Of a DNA stretch of 51,992 nt, positions 41,554 through 50,595 are shown piece by piece. Below the pieces are notes generated by a model. The model saw only the letters and a list, made by a program, of their open reading frames with translations. It did no database searches and was not told the DNA's origin. Origin of the DNA: Pseudoxanthobacter soli DSM 19599 (GTDB lineage Bacteria; Pseudomonadota; Alphaproteobacteria; Rhizobiales; Segnochrobactraceae); the NCBI GenBank assembly GCA_945898215.1, contig CAMDHY010000019.1, positions 1-51,992 on the forward strand, read 5' to 3'. A program made the translations under genes and the position numbers. The stretch's first letter is position 1. Every line of letters begins with the position of its first letter.

Positions 41554-42531
41554 ATGTCAGCGTCCCCTCCCCCCCGCGCCACAAGCGCGACGCCCGATCC
41601 GATCCTCGTCCTCAAAGGCGTCTCCAAAACCTACGCCACCGGGCTGACGGCTCTGAAGTCGGTCGACCTCGCCATCCAGCGCGGCGAGATCTTCGCGCTG
41701 CTCGGGCCGAACGGGGCCGGCAAGACGACGCTGATCTCGATCATCTGCGGGCTGGTCAAGCGTTCGACGGGCACCGTCAGCGTCGACGGACTCGACATCG
41801 ATCGCGACTACCGTGCCGTGCGCTCGAGAATCGGGCTCGTGCCGCAGGAGCTCACCGCCGACGCGTTCGAGACGGTGTGGGCGACGGTGAGTTTCAGCCG
41901 CGGGCTGTTCGGCAAGCCGTCCAACCCGGCCCTCATCGAGACGATCCTGCGCCAGCTCTCGCTCTGGGAGAAGCGCGACAGCAAGATCATGACGCTGTCC
42001 GGCGGCATGAAGCGGCGCGTCCTCATCGCCAAGGCGCTGTCGCACGAGCCCAACCTCCTGTTCCTCGACGAGCCCTCGGCCGGCGTCGACGTCGAGCTGC
42101 GCCGCGACATGTGGGACGTCGTCCGCGGCCTCAGGGATGCCGGCGTCACCATCATCCTGACGACGCACTACCTCGAAGAGGCGGAGGAGATGGCCGACCG
42201 CGTCGGCGTCATCGCCAAGGGCGAACTGATCCTCGTCGAGGAGAAGCAGGCGCTGATGACGAAGCTCGGCAAGAAGACGCTGGCGATCCAGCTGTCGACG
42301 CCGCTCGCCGCCATTCCGCCGAGCCTCGAGGGCTTTGGGCTGTCGCTCGCCGCCGAGGGCAGCGAGCTCGTCTACACCTACGACACCACCGCCGAGCGCA
42401 CCGGCGAGCGCACCGGCATCACGCGCCTCCTGCAGGGTCTGGCGGCGGAGGGTCTCGCCTTCCGCGACCTGCGCACCGAGCAGAGCTCGCTCGAGGAGAT
42501 CTTCGTCAGCCTGGTGCGGGAGGCGTCATGA
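41554..42531 (+). CDS. ABC-2-type exporter ATP-binding protein (YadG-like)
   Basis: A 325-residue ATPase: Walker [17 protein letters not shown], signature [16 protein letters not shown], Walker [21 protein letters not shown], switch His in [15 protein letters not shown]. The [14 protein letters not shown] ending is typical of drug/lipid-export ATPases. It overlaps the permease gene by ATGA (42528-42531). Substrate unknown; YadGH-type pairs are exporters of uncharacterised compounds. Confidence 0.95.
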   Translation: MSASPPPRATSATPDPILVLKGVSKTYATGLTALKSVDLAIQRGEIFALLGPNGAGKTTLISIICGLVKRSTGTVSVDGLDIDRDYRAVRSRIGLVPQELTADAFETVWATVSFSRGLFGKPSNPALIETILRQLSLWEKRDSKIMTLSGGMKRRVLIAKALSHEPNLLFLDEPSAGVDVELRRDMWDVVRGLRDAGVTIILTTHYLEEAEEMADRVGVIAKGELILVEEKQALMTKLGKKTLAIQLSTPLAAIPPSLEGFGLSLAAEGSELVYTYDTTAERTGERTGITRLLQGLAAEGLAFRDLRTEQSSLEEIFVSLVREAS

Positions 42532-43289
42532 ACATCCACGCCATCAAGGCCATCTACGTCTTCGAGATGGCGCGCGCCATCCGCACGGTCTGGCAGAGCA
42601 TCGTCGCGCCCGTCATCACCACCTCGCTCTATTTCGTCGTCTTCGGGGCGGCGATCGGGTCGCGGATGGAGGAGATCGACGGCGTTCCCTACGGTGCCTT
42701 CATCGTGCCGGGGCTGATCATGCTGACGCTGTTGACGCAGAGCATCGCGAACGCCTCGTTCGGCATCTACTTCCCGCGCTTCACCGGAACGATCTACGAG
42801 CTCTTGTCAGCGCCGGTGTCGTTCGTCGAGGTGGTGATCGGCTACGTCGGCGCGGCGGCGACGAAGTCGGTGATCCTCGGGATCATCATCCTGATCACCG
42901 CATCGTTCTTCGTGCCGCTCCGGCTCGAGCATCCGCTCTGGATGGTCGGCTTCCTGGTGCTAACCGCCGTCACGTTCAGCCTGTTCGGCTTCATCATCGG
43001 CATCTGGGCGGACGGCTTCGAGAAGCTGCAGTTCGTGCCGCTCTTGATCGTCACCCCGCTCACCTTCCTCGGCGGAACCTTCTACTCGATCGACATGCTG
43101 CCGCCCGTCTGGCGGACGATCACGCTGTTCAACCCGGTCGTCTACCTGATCAGCGGCTTCCGCTGGAGCTTCACCGGCACGGCGGACGTCGGCATCGAAG
43201 TCAGTCTGGTGATGATCCTGATCTTCCTCGCCGTCTGCCATGGCGCGGTCTGGTGGATCTTCAAGACCGGATACCGCCTGAAGAGTTGA
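42528..43289 (+). CDS. ABC-2-type exporter permease (YadH-like)
   Basis: A 253-residue inner-membrane protein with six predicted helices of the ABC-2 permease family. [19 protein letters not shown] and [18 protein letters not shown] are its diagnostic stretches. ATG 42528 overlaps the ATPase stop, so the pair is translationally coupled. It is the last gene of a two-gene operon; a convergent amidohydrolase gene ends 26 bases away. Confidence 0.95.
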   Translation: MNIHAIKAIYVFEMARAIRTVWQSIVAPVITTSLYFVVFGAAIGSRMEEIDGVPYGAFIVPGLIMLTLLTQSIANASFGIYFPRFTGTIYELLSAPVSFVEVVIGYVGAAATKSVILGIIILITASFFVPLRLEHPLWMVGFLVLTAVTFSLFGFIIGIWADGFEKLQFVPLLIVTPLTFLGGTFYSIDMLPPVWRTITLFNPVVYLISGFRWSFTGTADVGIEVSLVMILIFLAVCHGAVWWIFKTGYRLKS

Positions 43290-43314
43290 GGCTCCCGGCC
43301 CGACGCGCTCGCGC

Positions 43315-44682
43315 TCAGGCGTGAGCGGCGCGGGCGGCGCTGAAGTCGCCGAGGATACGGCGGCCGGAAGCCTCCAGGCGGGACCGCGCCTCGTCGAGAC
43401 CGCCCGCCAACAGTTTCTTCCCGCGCTTCTTCACCTCGCCGGCGACGAGAACGGTATCGACGTCACGCGGCCCGGCGTGGAGCACCATCGTCGCCGCGAG
43501 GTCGCGCGTCGACCACAGGCCGATGTCGCTGGTGTCGACCAGCATGACGTCCGCCTGCTTGCCGGGCGTCAGCGAGCCGACACGGTCGGCCATGCCGGCC
43601 ATATGGGCTCCGTCGATCGTCGCCCAGGCGAGCGCGTCCCGGCAGGTGATGGTGATGTCCGACAGCGGCGCGCCCTTGGACTTCAGGGAATCGAGGGCAT
43701 CGGCGTGGCGCTGCGCCTGCAGCGTCATGCGCGTGACGGTGAACATGTCGCTCGCCTGTGCCGTCTCGACGTCCGAGCCGATGGCGACGCGGGACCCGAG
43801 GGCGCGCAGGCGCCCCGTCAGCGGCCAGCCGAAGCCCATCTGAAGCTCGACCTCGGCGGTGACGCTGAAGGTGACGCCGGCGTCGACGAGGCGCTTCAGC
43901 ATGTCGTCGGAGAGGCTGTTGCCGTGGACGATGTTGACCGTGCGATCGAGGTTACCCTCCGCCAGCAGGCGCTCGAAGCCGTCGGGCGTCTTCATCGGCC
44001 CGCCGCTGATGTGCATGCTGGCGTTGAGGCCGTGCTCGCGAGCGAGCCGGTGGTCGGCGTCGCAGACCTCGTAGATCGACAGGCCCGGGCCGAGGATGGC
44101 GAGCCCGAGCGTGACGCGGGCCGAGCGATCCGACAGCCGGCCCTTGGCGAGACGCTCGACCTCCGAGCGCGGCATCGGCACCTCGCTGAAGTGGCGCTGG
44201 CCCTCCTTCGGGTCCGGCTTCGGCGAGCCGTGCAGGAACAGGGCGCGGATGCCGGCGCGCTCCAGCCCGTCAATGGCGGCGTCCGTGTGGTCCGGCGTCG
44301 GGTTGTTGTGGCACCAGTCGACGAGGGTCGTCGTCCCCGCCGAGAGCTGCGTGAGGGCTCCGACGTAGTTGGCGATGGCGATGTCGTCGGGACGGAAGTG
44401 CGTCGCGAGGCCCGCGTGCACGGCGCGCAGGTATTGCGGGATCGTCCAGTCGGCCGCGAGGCCGCGGATGCCCGTCTGCCACGTGTGCATGTGCGCGTTG
44501 ACGAAGCCCGGCGCGACGATCATGCCGGCCGCGTCGATCACCCGGGTGCCGGCGCGCGCGTCGAGGGACGGCCCGACCGCGGCGATGCGCTCGCCCTCGA
44601 TCAGCACGTCACCGACCGCGAGGTCGCCGACGGCGGGATCCATCGACAGGACTGCGCCGCCCTTGATCAGCGTGTGGGTCAC
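43315..44682 (-). CDS. Amidohydrolase (TrzA/AtzA/SsnA-type deaminase or chlorohydrolase)
   Basis: A 455-residue metal-dependent hydrolase with a composite beta-sandwich and TIM barrel. His64 and His66 in PGFVNAHMHTW bind the metal. Further ligands are likely the His in SMHISGG and VNIVHGN and the Asp in IGSDVE. Family members remove amino groups or chlorine from heterocycles (guanine, S-adenosylhomocysteine, triazines). GTG 44682 has AGGAG about 9 bases upstream; the frame is open to 44700. It follows the TRAP permease gene by 22 bases, so the TRAP system probably imports its substrate. Confidence 0.92.
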   Translation of the reverse strand: MTHTLIKGGAVLSMDPAVGDLAVGDVLIEGERIAAVGPSLDARAGTRVIDAAGMIVAPGFVNAHMHTWQTGIRGLAADWTIPQYLRAVHAGLATHFRPDDIAIANYVGALTQLSAGTTTLVDWCHNNPTPDHTDAAIDGLERAGIRALFLHGSPKPDPKEGQRHFSEVPMPRSEVERLAKGRLSDRSARVTLGLAILGPGLSIYEVCDADHRLAREHGLNASMHISGGPMKTPDGFERLLAEGNLDRTVNIVHGNSLSDDMLKRLVDAGVTFSVTAEVELQMGFGWPLTGRLRALGSRVAIGSDVETAQASDMFTVTRMTLQAQRHADALDSLKSKGAPLSDITITCRDALAWATIDGAHMAGMADRVGSLTPGKQADVMLVDTSDIGLWSTRDLAATMVLHAGPRDVDTVLVAGEVKKRGKKLLAGGLDEARSRLEASGRRILGDFSAARAAHA

Positions 44683-44704
44683 CGACGAAGCTCCTCTCAA
44701 CGGA

Positions 44705-46639
44705 TCATACGAACATCAGGCTGAGCCACGGCACGGCCATCAGCAGGATGGTGACCGCGATCATCACGAAGACGAACGGCACGGCGCCGGAGAAGATCTC
44801 GCCGAGCGTGACGAAGTTCGGTGGGAACGAGCCTTTGACGACGAACACCGATATCCCGAACGGTGGCGTGATCAGCCCGATCTCGATCGCCACCACGGAG
44901 ACGATGCCGAACCAGACGAGGTCTCCGCCGAGCACGCTGACGATCGGGATCGCGATCGGCAGCATGATCAGCATGATCGACGTCGAATCGAGCAGCATCC
45001 CGAGGATCAGCACGATGACGAAGTAGATCGCCAGGAAGCCGAACATGCCGAGATCGGAGCCGGACAACAGGCTCGTCATCTCCATCGGCAGCGTCGAGAG
45101 CGTCAGCATGCGCGCATAGACGTTGGCGGCGATGATCAGGAAGAGGATGGTCGTCGAGACGTAGCCGGTCTCGAGCACGACGGAGCGCAGCACCGGCCAG
45201 GACAGCTTGCGCCGCAGGAACCCGACGATGAAGGCGCAGAACGTGCCGACTGCGCCGGCCTCCGTCGGCGTGAAGAAGCCGGCATAGATGCCGCCCATGA
45301 CCAGGGCGACGATCGCGACCACCGGCGACAGCCGCCGCACCATCTCGGCGACGGAGAGACGGGTGTCGACGTCGTCGTTCACCTTGCCGACGAAGGCCGG
45401 CCAGAAGTGCGCCAGCGCGTAGTTGAGCACGGCGAAGGCGGCGGCGAGGATCAGGCCGGGAACCACGGCGGCGATGAACAGCTTGCCGATCGAGACCTCG
45501 GCGATGAGGCCGTAGATGATCAGGAGAAGGCTCGGCGGGATTAGCATGCCGAGCACCGACGAACCGGCGACGACGCCGACGGCGAAACGCTTGGTGTAGC
45601 CGTTCTCGATCATCGGCGGCACGGCGATGCGGCTGAACACGGCGGCCGAGGCGATCGACGAGCCGGTGATCGACGCGAAGATGGCATTGGCGCCGACGGT
45701 GGCGATGCCGAGGCCGCCCTTCACTTTGCGCAGCAGCGTCACCGCCACGTAGAAGGCGTCGCGCCCGACGTCGGCCTTGTCGAGGATGAGGCCCATCATC
45801 ACGAACAGCGGCACGACGCCGAACTCGTAGGACTTGATGGCGCCGGCGAAGGTGATGCCGACGGTGTTGTCGGCGACGATGGAATTGTCGCGGGCGAGCC
45901 AGATGCCGATGTACGAGAGGCCCAGCAGCGTGAAGGCGATCGGCACCCCGAGCGCGACGCAGGCGAGAAGCCCCGCGAGCGACAGGAAGCCGACGCCGAG
46001 CGGCGACAGCCCGGTCTCGAAGTTCACGTAGAGGAACAGCAGGATCGCGGCGGCAAGGGCCAGCGTCGGCAGGCCGTCCTTGACGAGCGACCGCTTTCCC
46101 TGGCCCCGGAACGCTCCGAAGATCGGCGCGGCCTTGCCGAAGAGAATGCGGATCGTTTCCGCCAGCGCGACCGCGCAGCCGATGACGACGCCGAGCGAGA
46201 ACGGCCAGACCGGGATGGTGTAGGCGCCGACGGCGCCGGCGAACTCGTCGGAGACGTAGGACTTCGAGAAGTCGTGCCAGAGCCAGAACAGGCCCTTCGT
46301 CAGGATGATCGCGCCGATCAGGTAGCCGACGACGTCGATGACGGCGGCGAACAGCGGACGGTCCTGCGTCCACAGGCCGTGCAGGAAGTCTGCCTTGACC
46401 AGCCTGCCCTCGCCGATGCTGGAGCCGAGCTGCAGGAAGACGCACGCGACGATCAGCATCGAGACGATCTCGGTGACGCCGTCGATCGGACGGCTGAAGG
46501 CCGCCCGCATGACGATGTCGGCGCAGATCATCAGCATGATGAAGACGATCGCGAACGACGCGACCCAGGACAACGCCTGCGGAATGGCGAAGTAGGAAAG
46601 GCGCAGCCAGCCGGCTGCGCCCTCGGTCTTCTCGGTCAT
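44705..46639 (-). CDS. TRAP transporter fused permease (DctQM)
   Basis: A 644-residue inner-membrane protein. The N-terminal ~170 residues form the four-helix DctQ part (DGVTEIVSMLIVACVFLQLG); from about residue 210 follows the large DctM part with G-x-P-I-A-F-T, NAIFASITGSSIASAA and MLIPPSLLLIIYG. The fusion of small and large subunits is common in some TRAP families. Energy is the sodium gradient. A strong hairpin lies between this gene and the upstream binding-protein gene. Confidence 0.96.
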   Translation of the reverse strand: MTEKTEGAAGWLRLSYFAIPQALSWVASFAIVFIMLMICADIVMRAAFSRPIDGVTEIVSMLIVACVFLQLGSSIGEGRLVKADFLHGLWTQDRPLFAAVIDVVGYLIGAIILTKGLFWLWHDFSKSYVSDEFAGAVGAYTIPVWPFSLGVVIGCAVALAETIRILFGKAAPIFGAFRGQGKRSLVKDGLPTLALAAAILLFLYVNFETGLSPLGVGFLSLAGLLACVALGVPIAFTLLGLSYIGIWLARDNSIVADNTVGITFAGAIKSYEFGVVPLFVMMGLILDKADVGRDAFYVAVTLLRKVKGGLGIATVGANAIFASITGSSIASAAVFSRIAVPPMIENGYTKRFAVGVVAGSSVLGMLIPPSLLLIIYGLIAEVSIGKLFIAAVVPGLILAAAFAVLNYALAHFWPAFVGKVNDDVDTRLSVAEMVRRLSPVVAIVALVMGGIYAGFFTPTEAGAVGTFCAFIVGFLRRKLSWPVLRSVVLETGYVSTTILFLIIAANVYARMLTLSTLPMEMTSLLSGSDLGMFGFLAIYFVIVLILGMLLDSTSIMLIMLPIAIPIVSVLGGDLVWFGIVSVVAIEIGLITPPFGISVFVVKGSFPPNFVTLGEIFSGAVPFVFVMIAVTILLMAVPWLSLMFV

Positions 46640-46676
46640 CGCGAGTTGCCCTCTGGAACTGCAGTCACTCGACGCG

Positions 46677-46699
46677 GCGGGCCGCGATGCGCGGCCCGC
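46677..46699 (-). other. RNA hairpin between TRAP binding-protein and permease genes
   Basis: Perfect 10-bp arms GCGGGCCGCG (46677-46686) and CGCGGCCCGC (46690-46699) with an ATG loop. It is placed between the stop of the binding-protein gene and the start of the permease gene on the transcript. No T-run follows. It is likely to stabilise the upstream message or reduce readthrough, giving more binding protein than permease, as proposed for the AEP operon hairpins. Confidence 0.7.
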
Positions 46700-46714
46700 A
46701 GAAGCAATCCAGCC

Positions 46715-47785
46715 TCAGAGGCCGGCGTCCCAGTCGCGGCCGGGGGTGTCGCCCTGGGCGCGGATCTCGGCCATGAAGTCCTTCATGATCTGCCGGGCCG
46801 GAACGCCGCCCTTCTCGTTCGTCTCGACCCAGGTCAGCGCGACGTTCGGCATGGTGTCGATGAACTTCTTGCGCTCCTCCGGCGGCAGCGCGGCGATCGT
46901 CGCGCCGGCGTCCTTCATCTGCGTCAACGCAGCCGCGGCGCGCTCCCCGATGAGGCGGGCGTTCTCGAGGCTGTACTCGGCGCCGAGCTCGGTCAGCACC
47001 TTCTTCACGTCGTCGGGCAGCGTCTCCCACTTGTCCTTGTTGACGCCGAGGCCGCCGAAGGTCAGCGGACCGGTGTCGACCAGGGTGACGTAGGGGGCGA
47101 CCTCGTGAATCTTCAGCGGCCAGGCGCCGGTCGCGATCAGCAGCGAGCCGTCGCCGACGCCGGTCTGGAGCTGCGAGTACTGGGCGGGCAGGCCGGTCGC
47201 GACGAGGGTCGCATTCGTGCCGGCGAGCCAGGGAGCGGCCGAGGCGGCACCGAGGATCTTCAGCCCGTCAAGATCCTCGAGCTTGGTGATCGGCTTCTTG
47301 GTGAACAGGTGATAGCCGTCGGACACGCAGACACCGAGGAAGACGACGTTGTTCGCCTCCCACTCGGCCTTCATCGCCTCGCTCTTCTGGTTGAGCGCGT
47401 TCATCACCGCGACGGTCTTGTTGACGTCCGAGGTGGCGAACGGTGTCGAGTACATGATGTTCTGCAGCGGCAGCTTCGCCGGCTCGAACAGGGAGCCGAT
47501 CCAGCCGATGTCGGTCAGCCCGTCGGACACCGCCTCCAGCGTGTCGTTGAAGCCGTAGAGCGATCCGCCGAACGCCTCGGTCCAGTTGATCCGGTACTCG
47601 GACCCCATCGCCTCGAGGCGCGCGTTCGACTTGTCGACGACGATGGTCTTCAGCGGGCCGACCCACGGGATCGTCAGCGGGTGGCTCGACGCGATCGTCA
47701 GGTTGATGGTCTCGACGGCCGAAGCGGGAAACGTCAGCGCACCGAACACCACCGCGGCTGCGGTGTACTTCAGATGATGGAACAT
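46715..47785 (-). CDS. TRAP transporter substrate-binding protein (DctP family)
   Basis: A 356-residue periplasmic protein. A signal peptide (MFHHLKYTAAAVVFGALTFP, cleavage near ASAVET) precedes a DctP fold opening with INLTIASSHPLTIPWV. The conserved segments around LDGLKILGAAS and ATGLPAQYSQLQTGVGDG contact the carboxylate of the ligand in this family. ATG 47785 has an excellent GGGAGGAAG site. It is first in the operon, under a promoter with a LacI-type operator. The ligand is unknown. Confidence 0.94.
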   Translation of the reverse strand: MFHHLKYTAAAVVFGALTFPASAVETINLTIASSHPLTIPWVGPLKTIVVDKSNARLEAMGSEYRINWTEAFGGSLYGFNDTLEAVSDGLTDIGWIGSLFEPAKLPLQNIMYSTPFATSDVNKTVAVMNALNQKSEAMKAEWEANNVVFLGVCVSDGYHLFTKKPITKLEDLDGLKILGAASAAPWLAGTNATLVATGLPAQYSQLQTGVGDGSLLIATGAWPLKIHEVAPYVTLVDTGPLTFGGLGVNKDKWETLPDDVKKVLTELGAEYSLENARLIGERAAAALTQMKDAGATIAALPPEERKKFIDTMPNVALTWVETNEKGGVPARQIMKDFMAEIRAQGDTPGRDWDAGL

Positions 47786-48196
47786 GCGACTTCCTCCCTT
47801 GACCGGCGGCGGAGTGCGTCGTGGGGCGCCTCTCGTTGTCCGCCGGCGAGCCTGAAGGCTGGCGGCACCATGCCATGCAATCGTTTGCAGCGCAAGACGG
47901 TGCATCATGTCAAAAACCGATGTCTTTTCAAATAGTTGTCTGACAGCCGCCCTTGGCAAAAAACGGCAAAGTTCAGTTGGGCCACTCGATGGAGAGCACG
48001 TCCTAGCGCGCAGTTCTGCAGGGCTCGCGACATCGACCGGGCGCCTGCTTGCCGAGAGTCCGCACGATCACGACTCCGGCGCATCGCGCATTGCCCGATG
48101 GCCCGGAAGCGGGGCAATGTCCAACTCCCCCGGCTCCCGGCCCGGAGGGGTGCCGGCACGAACCGGTATCACAGCGAAGCAAGCGAGCCAGCCATC
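47786..48196. promoter_or_regulatory. Divergent control region of TRAP operon and aldehyde dehydrogenase gene
   Basis: No gene is seen in these 411 bases. On the minus strand a consensus TTGACA (-35) lies at 47913-47908, and the expected -10 position falls inside a LacI-type operator (47876-47889). The segment 47900-47980 is relatively AT-rich. A promoter for the aldehyde dehydrogenase gene is expected on the plus strand but I could not identify its boxes. Confidence 0.5.
47876..47889. promoter_or_regulatory. LacI-family-type operator
   Basis: TGCAATCGTTTGCA fits the TGNAANCGNTTNCA pattern of LacI/GalR-family sites, with 5-bp arms TGCAA/TTGCA and the central CG. It is 87 bases upstream of the TRAP binding-protein start and overlaps the likely -10 region, a position expected for repression relieved by the transported substrate. 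No LacI-type gene is in the window. Confidence 0.65.
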
Positions 48197-49582
48197 ATGT
48201 CCGACATCGTGTGCATCTCTCCGATCGACGGAAGCGAAGTCGCGCGGCGCACGCCGGCGACCGCCGCCGCGATCGACGCCGCCCTCGCCGCTGCGCGCCA
48301 CGCGCAGGCGGAATGGGCGCGCGTTCCGATCGCCGAGCGCGGCCGCAAGATGCTCGACTTCCTCGCGGCGATGCAGGCGCAGAATCAGGAGAGCGTGCCC
48401 GAACTCGCGCTGCAGATGGGTCGACCGGTCCGCTTCGGCGGCGAGATGCGGCCGTTCGAGGAGCGCGTCCGGGCGATGGTCGACATCGCCGAGGAAGCCC
48501 TGGCTCCGGTGGTTCCGAAGCCGAGGGAAGGCTTCCGCCGTCTCATCAAGCGCGTTCCGGCCGGCATCGTGCTGGTCGTGGCGCCGTGGAACTACCCCTA
48601 TCTCACGGCCGTCAACAGCATCGTCCCCGCCCTTCTGGCCGGCAACGCCGTCATCCTGAAGCATGCCACCCAGACGATCCTCGTCGGTGACCGCTTCCAG
48701 ATGGCGATGGACCGTGTCGGCCTGCCGAAGGGCCTCTTCCAGAACCTCGCCCTCGGCCACGAGGACACCGCCAGGCTGATCGGCTCCGGCAAGGTCGACC
48801 ACGTAAACTTCACCGGGTCGGTCGCCGGCGGCAAGGCGATGGAGCGCGCCGCGGCCGGAACGTTCACCACGCTGGGGCTCGAACTCGGCGGCAAGGACCC
48901 TGCCTACGTCCGCGCCGATGCCGACTTCGACTTCACCGTCGAGAACGTCGTCGACGGCACCTTCTACAATTCCGGCCAGTGCTGCTGCGGCATCGAGCGC
49001 ATCTACGTGCACGACAGCCTCTACGACCGCTTCGTCGAATCCTTCGTCGATCTCACCAACAAGTACGTCCTCGGCAATCCGCTGGACGAGGCGACGACGC
49101 TCGGGCCGATGGCGGCGACCCGCTTCGCCGACGTCGTCCGCGCGCAGACCAACGAGGCCCTCGCCAAGGGCGCGCGCGCCCACATCGCCCACGAGCGCTT
49201 CCCCGCCGACCGCGCCGGCACGCCCTACCTGATGCCGCAGGTGCTGACCGAGGTCGACCACTCGATGTCGGTGATGATGGAGGAGAGCTTCGGGCCCGTG
49301 GTCGGGATCATGAAGGTGTCGTCCGACGAGGAGGCCCTTCGCCTCATGAACGACAGCCCCTATGGCCTGACCGCGTCGATCTGGACGAGGGACATGGATG
49401 CGGCGGAAGCGATCGGCGACCAGGTCGAAACCGGCACCGTGTTCATGAACCGCTGCGATTACGTCGATCCCGGCCTCGCCTGGACGGGCGTGAAGGACAC
49501 CGGCCGCGGCGCCACCATGTCCCGCCTCGGCATCGAGGGGCTGACGCGGCCGAAGTCCTACCATCTGCGCGCAATCAGCTGA
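48197..49582 (+). CDS. Aldehyde dehydrogenase family protein
   Basis: A 461-residue NAD(P)-dependent aldehyde dehydrogenase. Cofactor motif VAPWNYPYLTAVNSIVPALL with Lys in VILKHA, the general base Glu in LELGGKDPAYV, and the catalytic Cys in NSGQCCCGIER (the GQxC cysteine) are all present. MMEESFGPVVGIM is the usual C-terminal motif. ATG 48197 begins the conserved N-terminus (MSDIVCISPIDGSEVARR). It is divergent from the TRAP operon and followed by a strong terminator. It could oxidise an aldehyde from the TRAP/amidohydrolase pathway or from the amine operon; neither is shown. Confidence 0.95.
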   Translation: MSDIVCISPIDGSEVARRTPATAAAIDAALAAARHAQAEWARVPIAERGRKMLDFLAAMQAQNQESVPELALQMGRPVRFGGEMRPFEERVRAMVDIAEEALAPVVPKPREGFRRLIKRVPAGIVLVVAPWNYPYLTAVNSIVPALLAGNAVILKHATQTILVGDRFQMAMDRVGLPKGLFQNLALGHEDTARLIGSGKVDHVNFTGSVAGGKAMERAAAGTFTTLGLELGGKDPAYVRADADFDFTVENVVDGTFYNSGQCCCGIERIYVHDSLYDRFVESFVDLTNKYVLGNPLDEATTLGPMAATRFADVVRAQTNEALAKGARAHIAHERFPADRAGTPYLMPQVLTEVDHSMSVMMEESFGPVVGIMKVSSDEEALRLMNDSPYGLTASIWTRDMDAAEAIGDQVETGTVFMNRCDYVDPGLAWTGVKDTGRGATMSRLGIEGLTRPKSYHLRAIS

Positions 49583-49588
49583 ATGGTC

Positions 49589-49621
49589 GAGCCGGGGCGG
49601 CGCTCAAACCCGCCCCGGCTC
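49589..49621 (+). terminator. Strong terminator hairpin after aldehyde dehydrogenase gene
   Basis: A perfect 12-bp stem, GAGCCGGGGCGG (49589-49600) with CCGCCCCGGCTC (49610-49621) and a 9-base loop, begins 7 bases after the stop codon. A T-run is absent, which is common in GC-rich genomes. It separates the aldehyde dehydrogenase gene from the sulfotransferase gene. Confidence 0.75.
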
Positions 49622-49729
49622 CCCGCACGAACCTGTTCTGGCTGGTCAGGGCGCCGCCTTACCGACCGGTCTCCGTCGCGGAGGTGGCCTGCGCCGACGA
49701 TCGGCCCGCGAGGGCACCCGGGAACCGCC

Positions 49730-50476
49730 GTGATCTATTCGCACACCCTCAAACTCGTCTTCATCAAGGGGCGCAAGGTCGCCGGCACCAGCGTCGAGAT
49801 CGCGCTGTCGACCCTGTGCGGCCCCACCGACATCGTCACGCCGATCACGCCGATCGACGAACTCGAGCGGCTGCGTCTCGGCGGCAGCCCCCGCAACTTC
49901 GCCGACGACACGGCGCTCGAGCAGGCCTGGCTGGAGACGCTGCGCAGCACGCCCGTGAACCAGTTCGACCGGCTGAAGCTGCCGCAGAGTCGCTTTCGCA
50001 ATCACATGCCGCTCACGCGCGTCCTCAACATTCTCGGACCGACGCCGGAGGACTACGTCGTCGTGGGGGTGGAGCGGAGCCCCTATTCGAAAGTCTTGTC
50101 ATGGGCGAACAACAAGGTCGCCATGAGCCGCTACAAGATCGGCCGCGCGATGCAGTCGAGCCGCTGGGCCCTGCGCCGCCGACTGTCGCGGATGATCGAG
50201 GACGAGAGCGTCCTCGCGGTCCACAATCTCGCCCGCTACCGCGATCACGAGGGTCGTCTCGGCGTTCGCCTGATGCGCCATGAGACGCTCGACGCAGACT
50301 TCCGGCGCCTGCTCGAGAGCCGCGGCGTCGCGGCGCCGCCACCGCTGCCGCACGCCAAGATGGGCCTCGCGGCGACGGGCAAAGGCCCGCGCGACCTGCT
50401 GACGGCGAAGCAGATCGACCAGATCAACACGCTGTTCGCCGACGAGTTCGAGGCCTACGGCTACCCCCGCCTCTGA
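49730..50476 (+). CDS. Sulfotransferase family protein
   Basis: A 248-residue PAPS-dependent sulfotransferase-like protein. The 5'-phosphosulfate loop is near the N-terminus (VFIKGRKVAGTSVEIAL, residues 10-26, with K-x-x-G-T-S) and the 3'-phosphate motif lies near residue 110 (VVGVERSPYSKVLSWAN). These match the Sulfotransfer_2-type pattern; acceptors in that group include sugars and lipids. GTG 49730 is chosen because the upstream frame is Arg/Pro-rich and atypical; the ribosome binding site is weak. The convergent cysNC gene next door makes the PAPS donor, which strongly supports the call. The acceptor is unknown. Confidence 0.75.
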   Translation: MIYSHTLKLVFIKGRKVAGTSVEIALSTLCGPTDIVTPITPIDELERLRLGGSPRNFADDTALEQAWLETLRSTPVNQFDRLKLPQSRFRNHMPLTRVLNILGPTPEDYVVVGVERSPYSKVLSWANNKVAMSRYKIGRAMQSSRWALRRRLSRMIEDESVLAVHNLARYRDHEGRLGVRLMRHETLDADFRRLLESRGVAAPPPLPHAKMGLAATGKGPRDLLTAKQIDQINTLFADEFEAYGYPRL

Positions 50477-50477
50477 C

Positions 50478-50526
50478 GAGGGCGTGGCACTACGCCGAGC
50501 GCCGTCGGTCGCGCCGCGACGCCCTC
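50478..50526. terminator. Possible terminator stem after sulfotransferase gene
   Basis: Eight-base arms GAGGGCGT (50478-50485) and ACGCCCTC (50519-50526) flank a GC-rich interior that can fold further. It starts two bases after the sulfotransferase stop. No T-run is present, so confidence is modest. Confidence 0.45.
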
Positions 50527-50546
50527 CGCGAGCCGAGAATCGCTGT

Positions 50547-50575
50547 GGCGGCCCATGCGTTCGGCACGGGCCGCC
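50547..50575 (-). terminator. Terminator hairpin downstream of cysNC
   Basis: Arms GGCGGCCC (50547-50554) and GGGCCGCC (50568-50575) enclose a further TGC/GCA pair (50556-50558 with 50564-50566), giving an almost continuous 12-bp stem with one A/C mismatch and a 5-base loop. It lies about 20 bases beyond the cysNC stop on the minus strand. No clear T-run follows. Confidence 0.6.
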
Positions 50576-50595
50576 GCGGTGCCTCGGGATACGGC

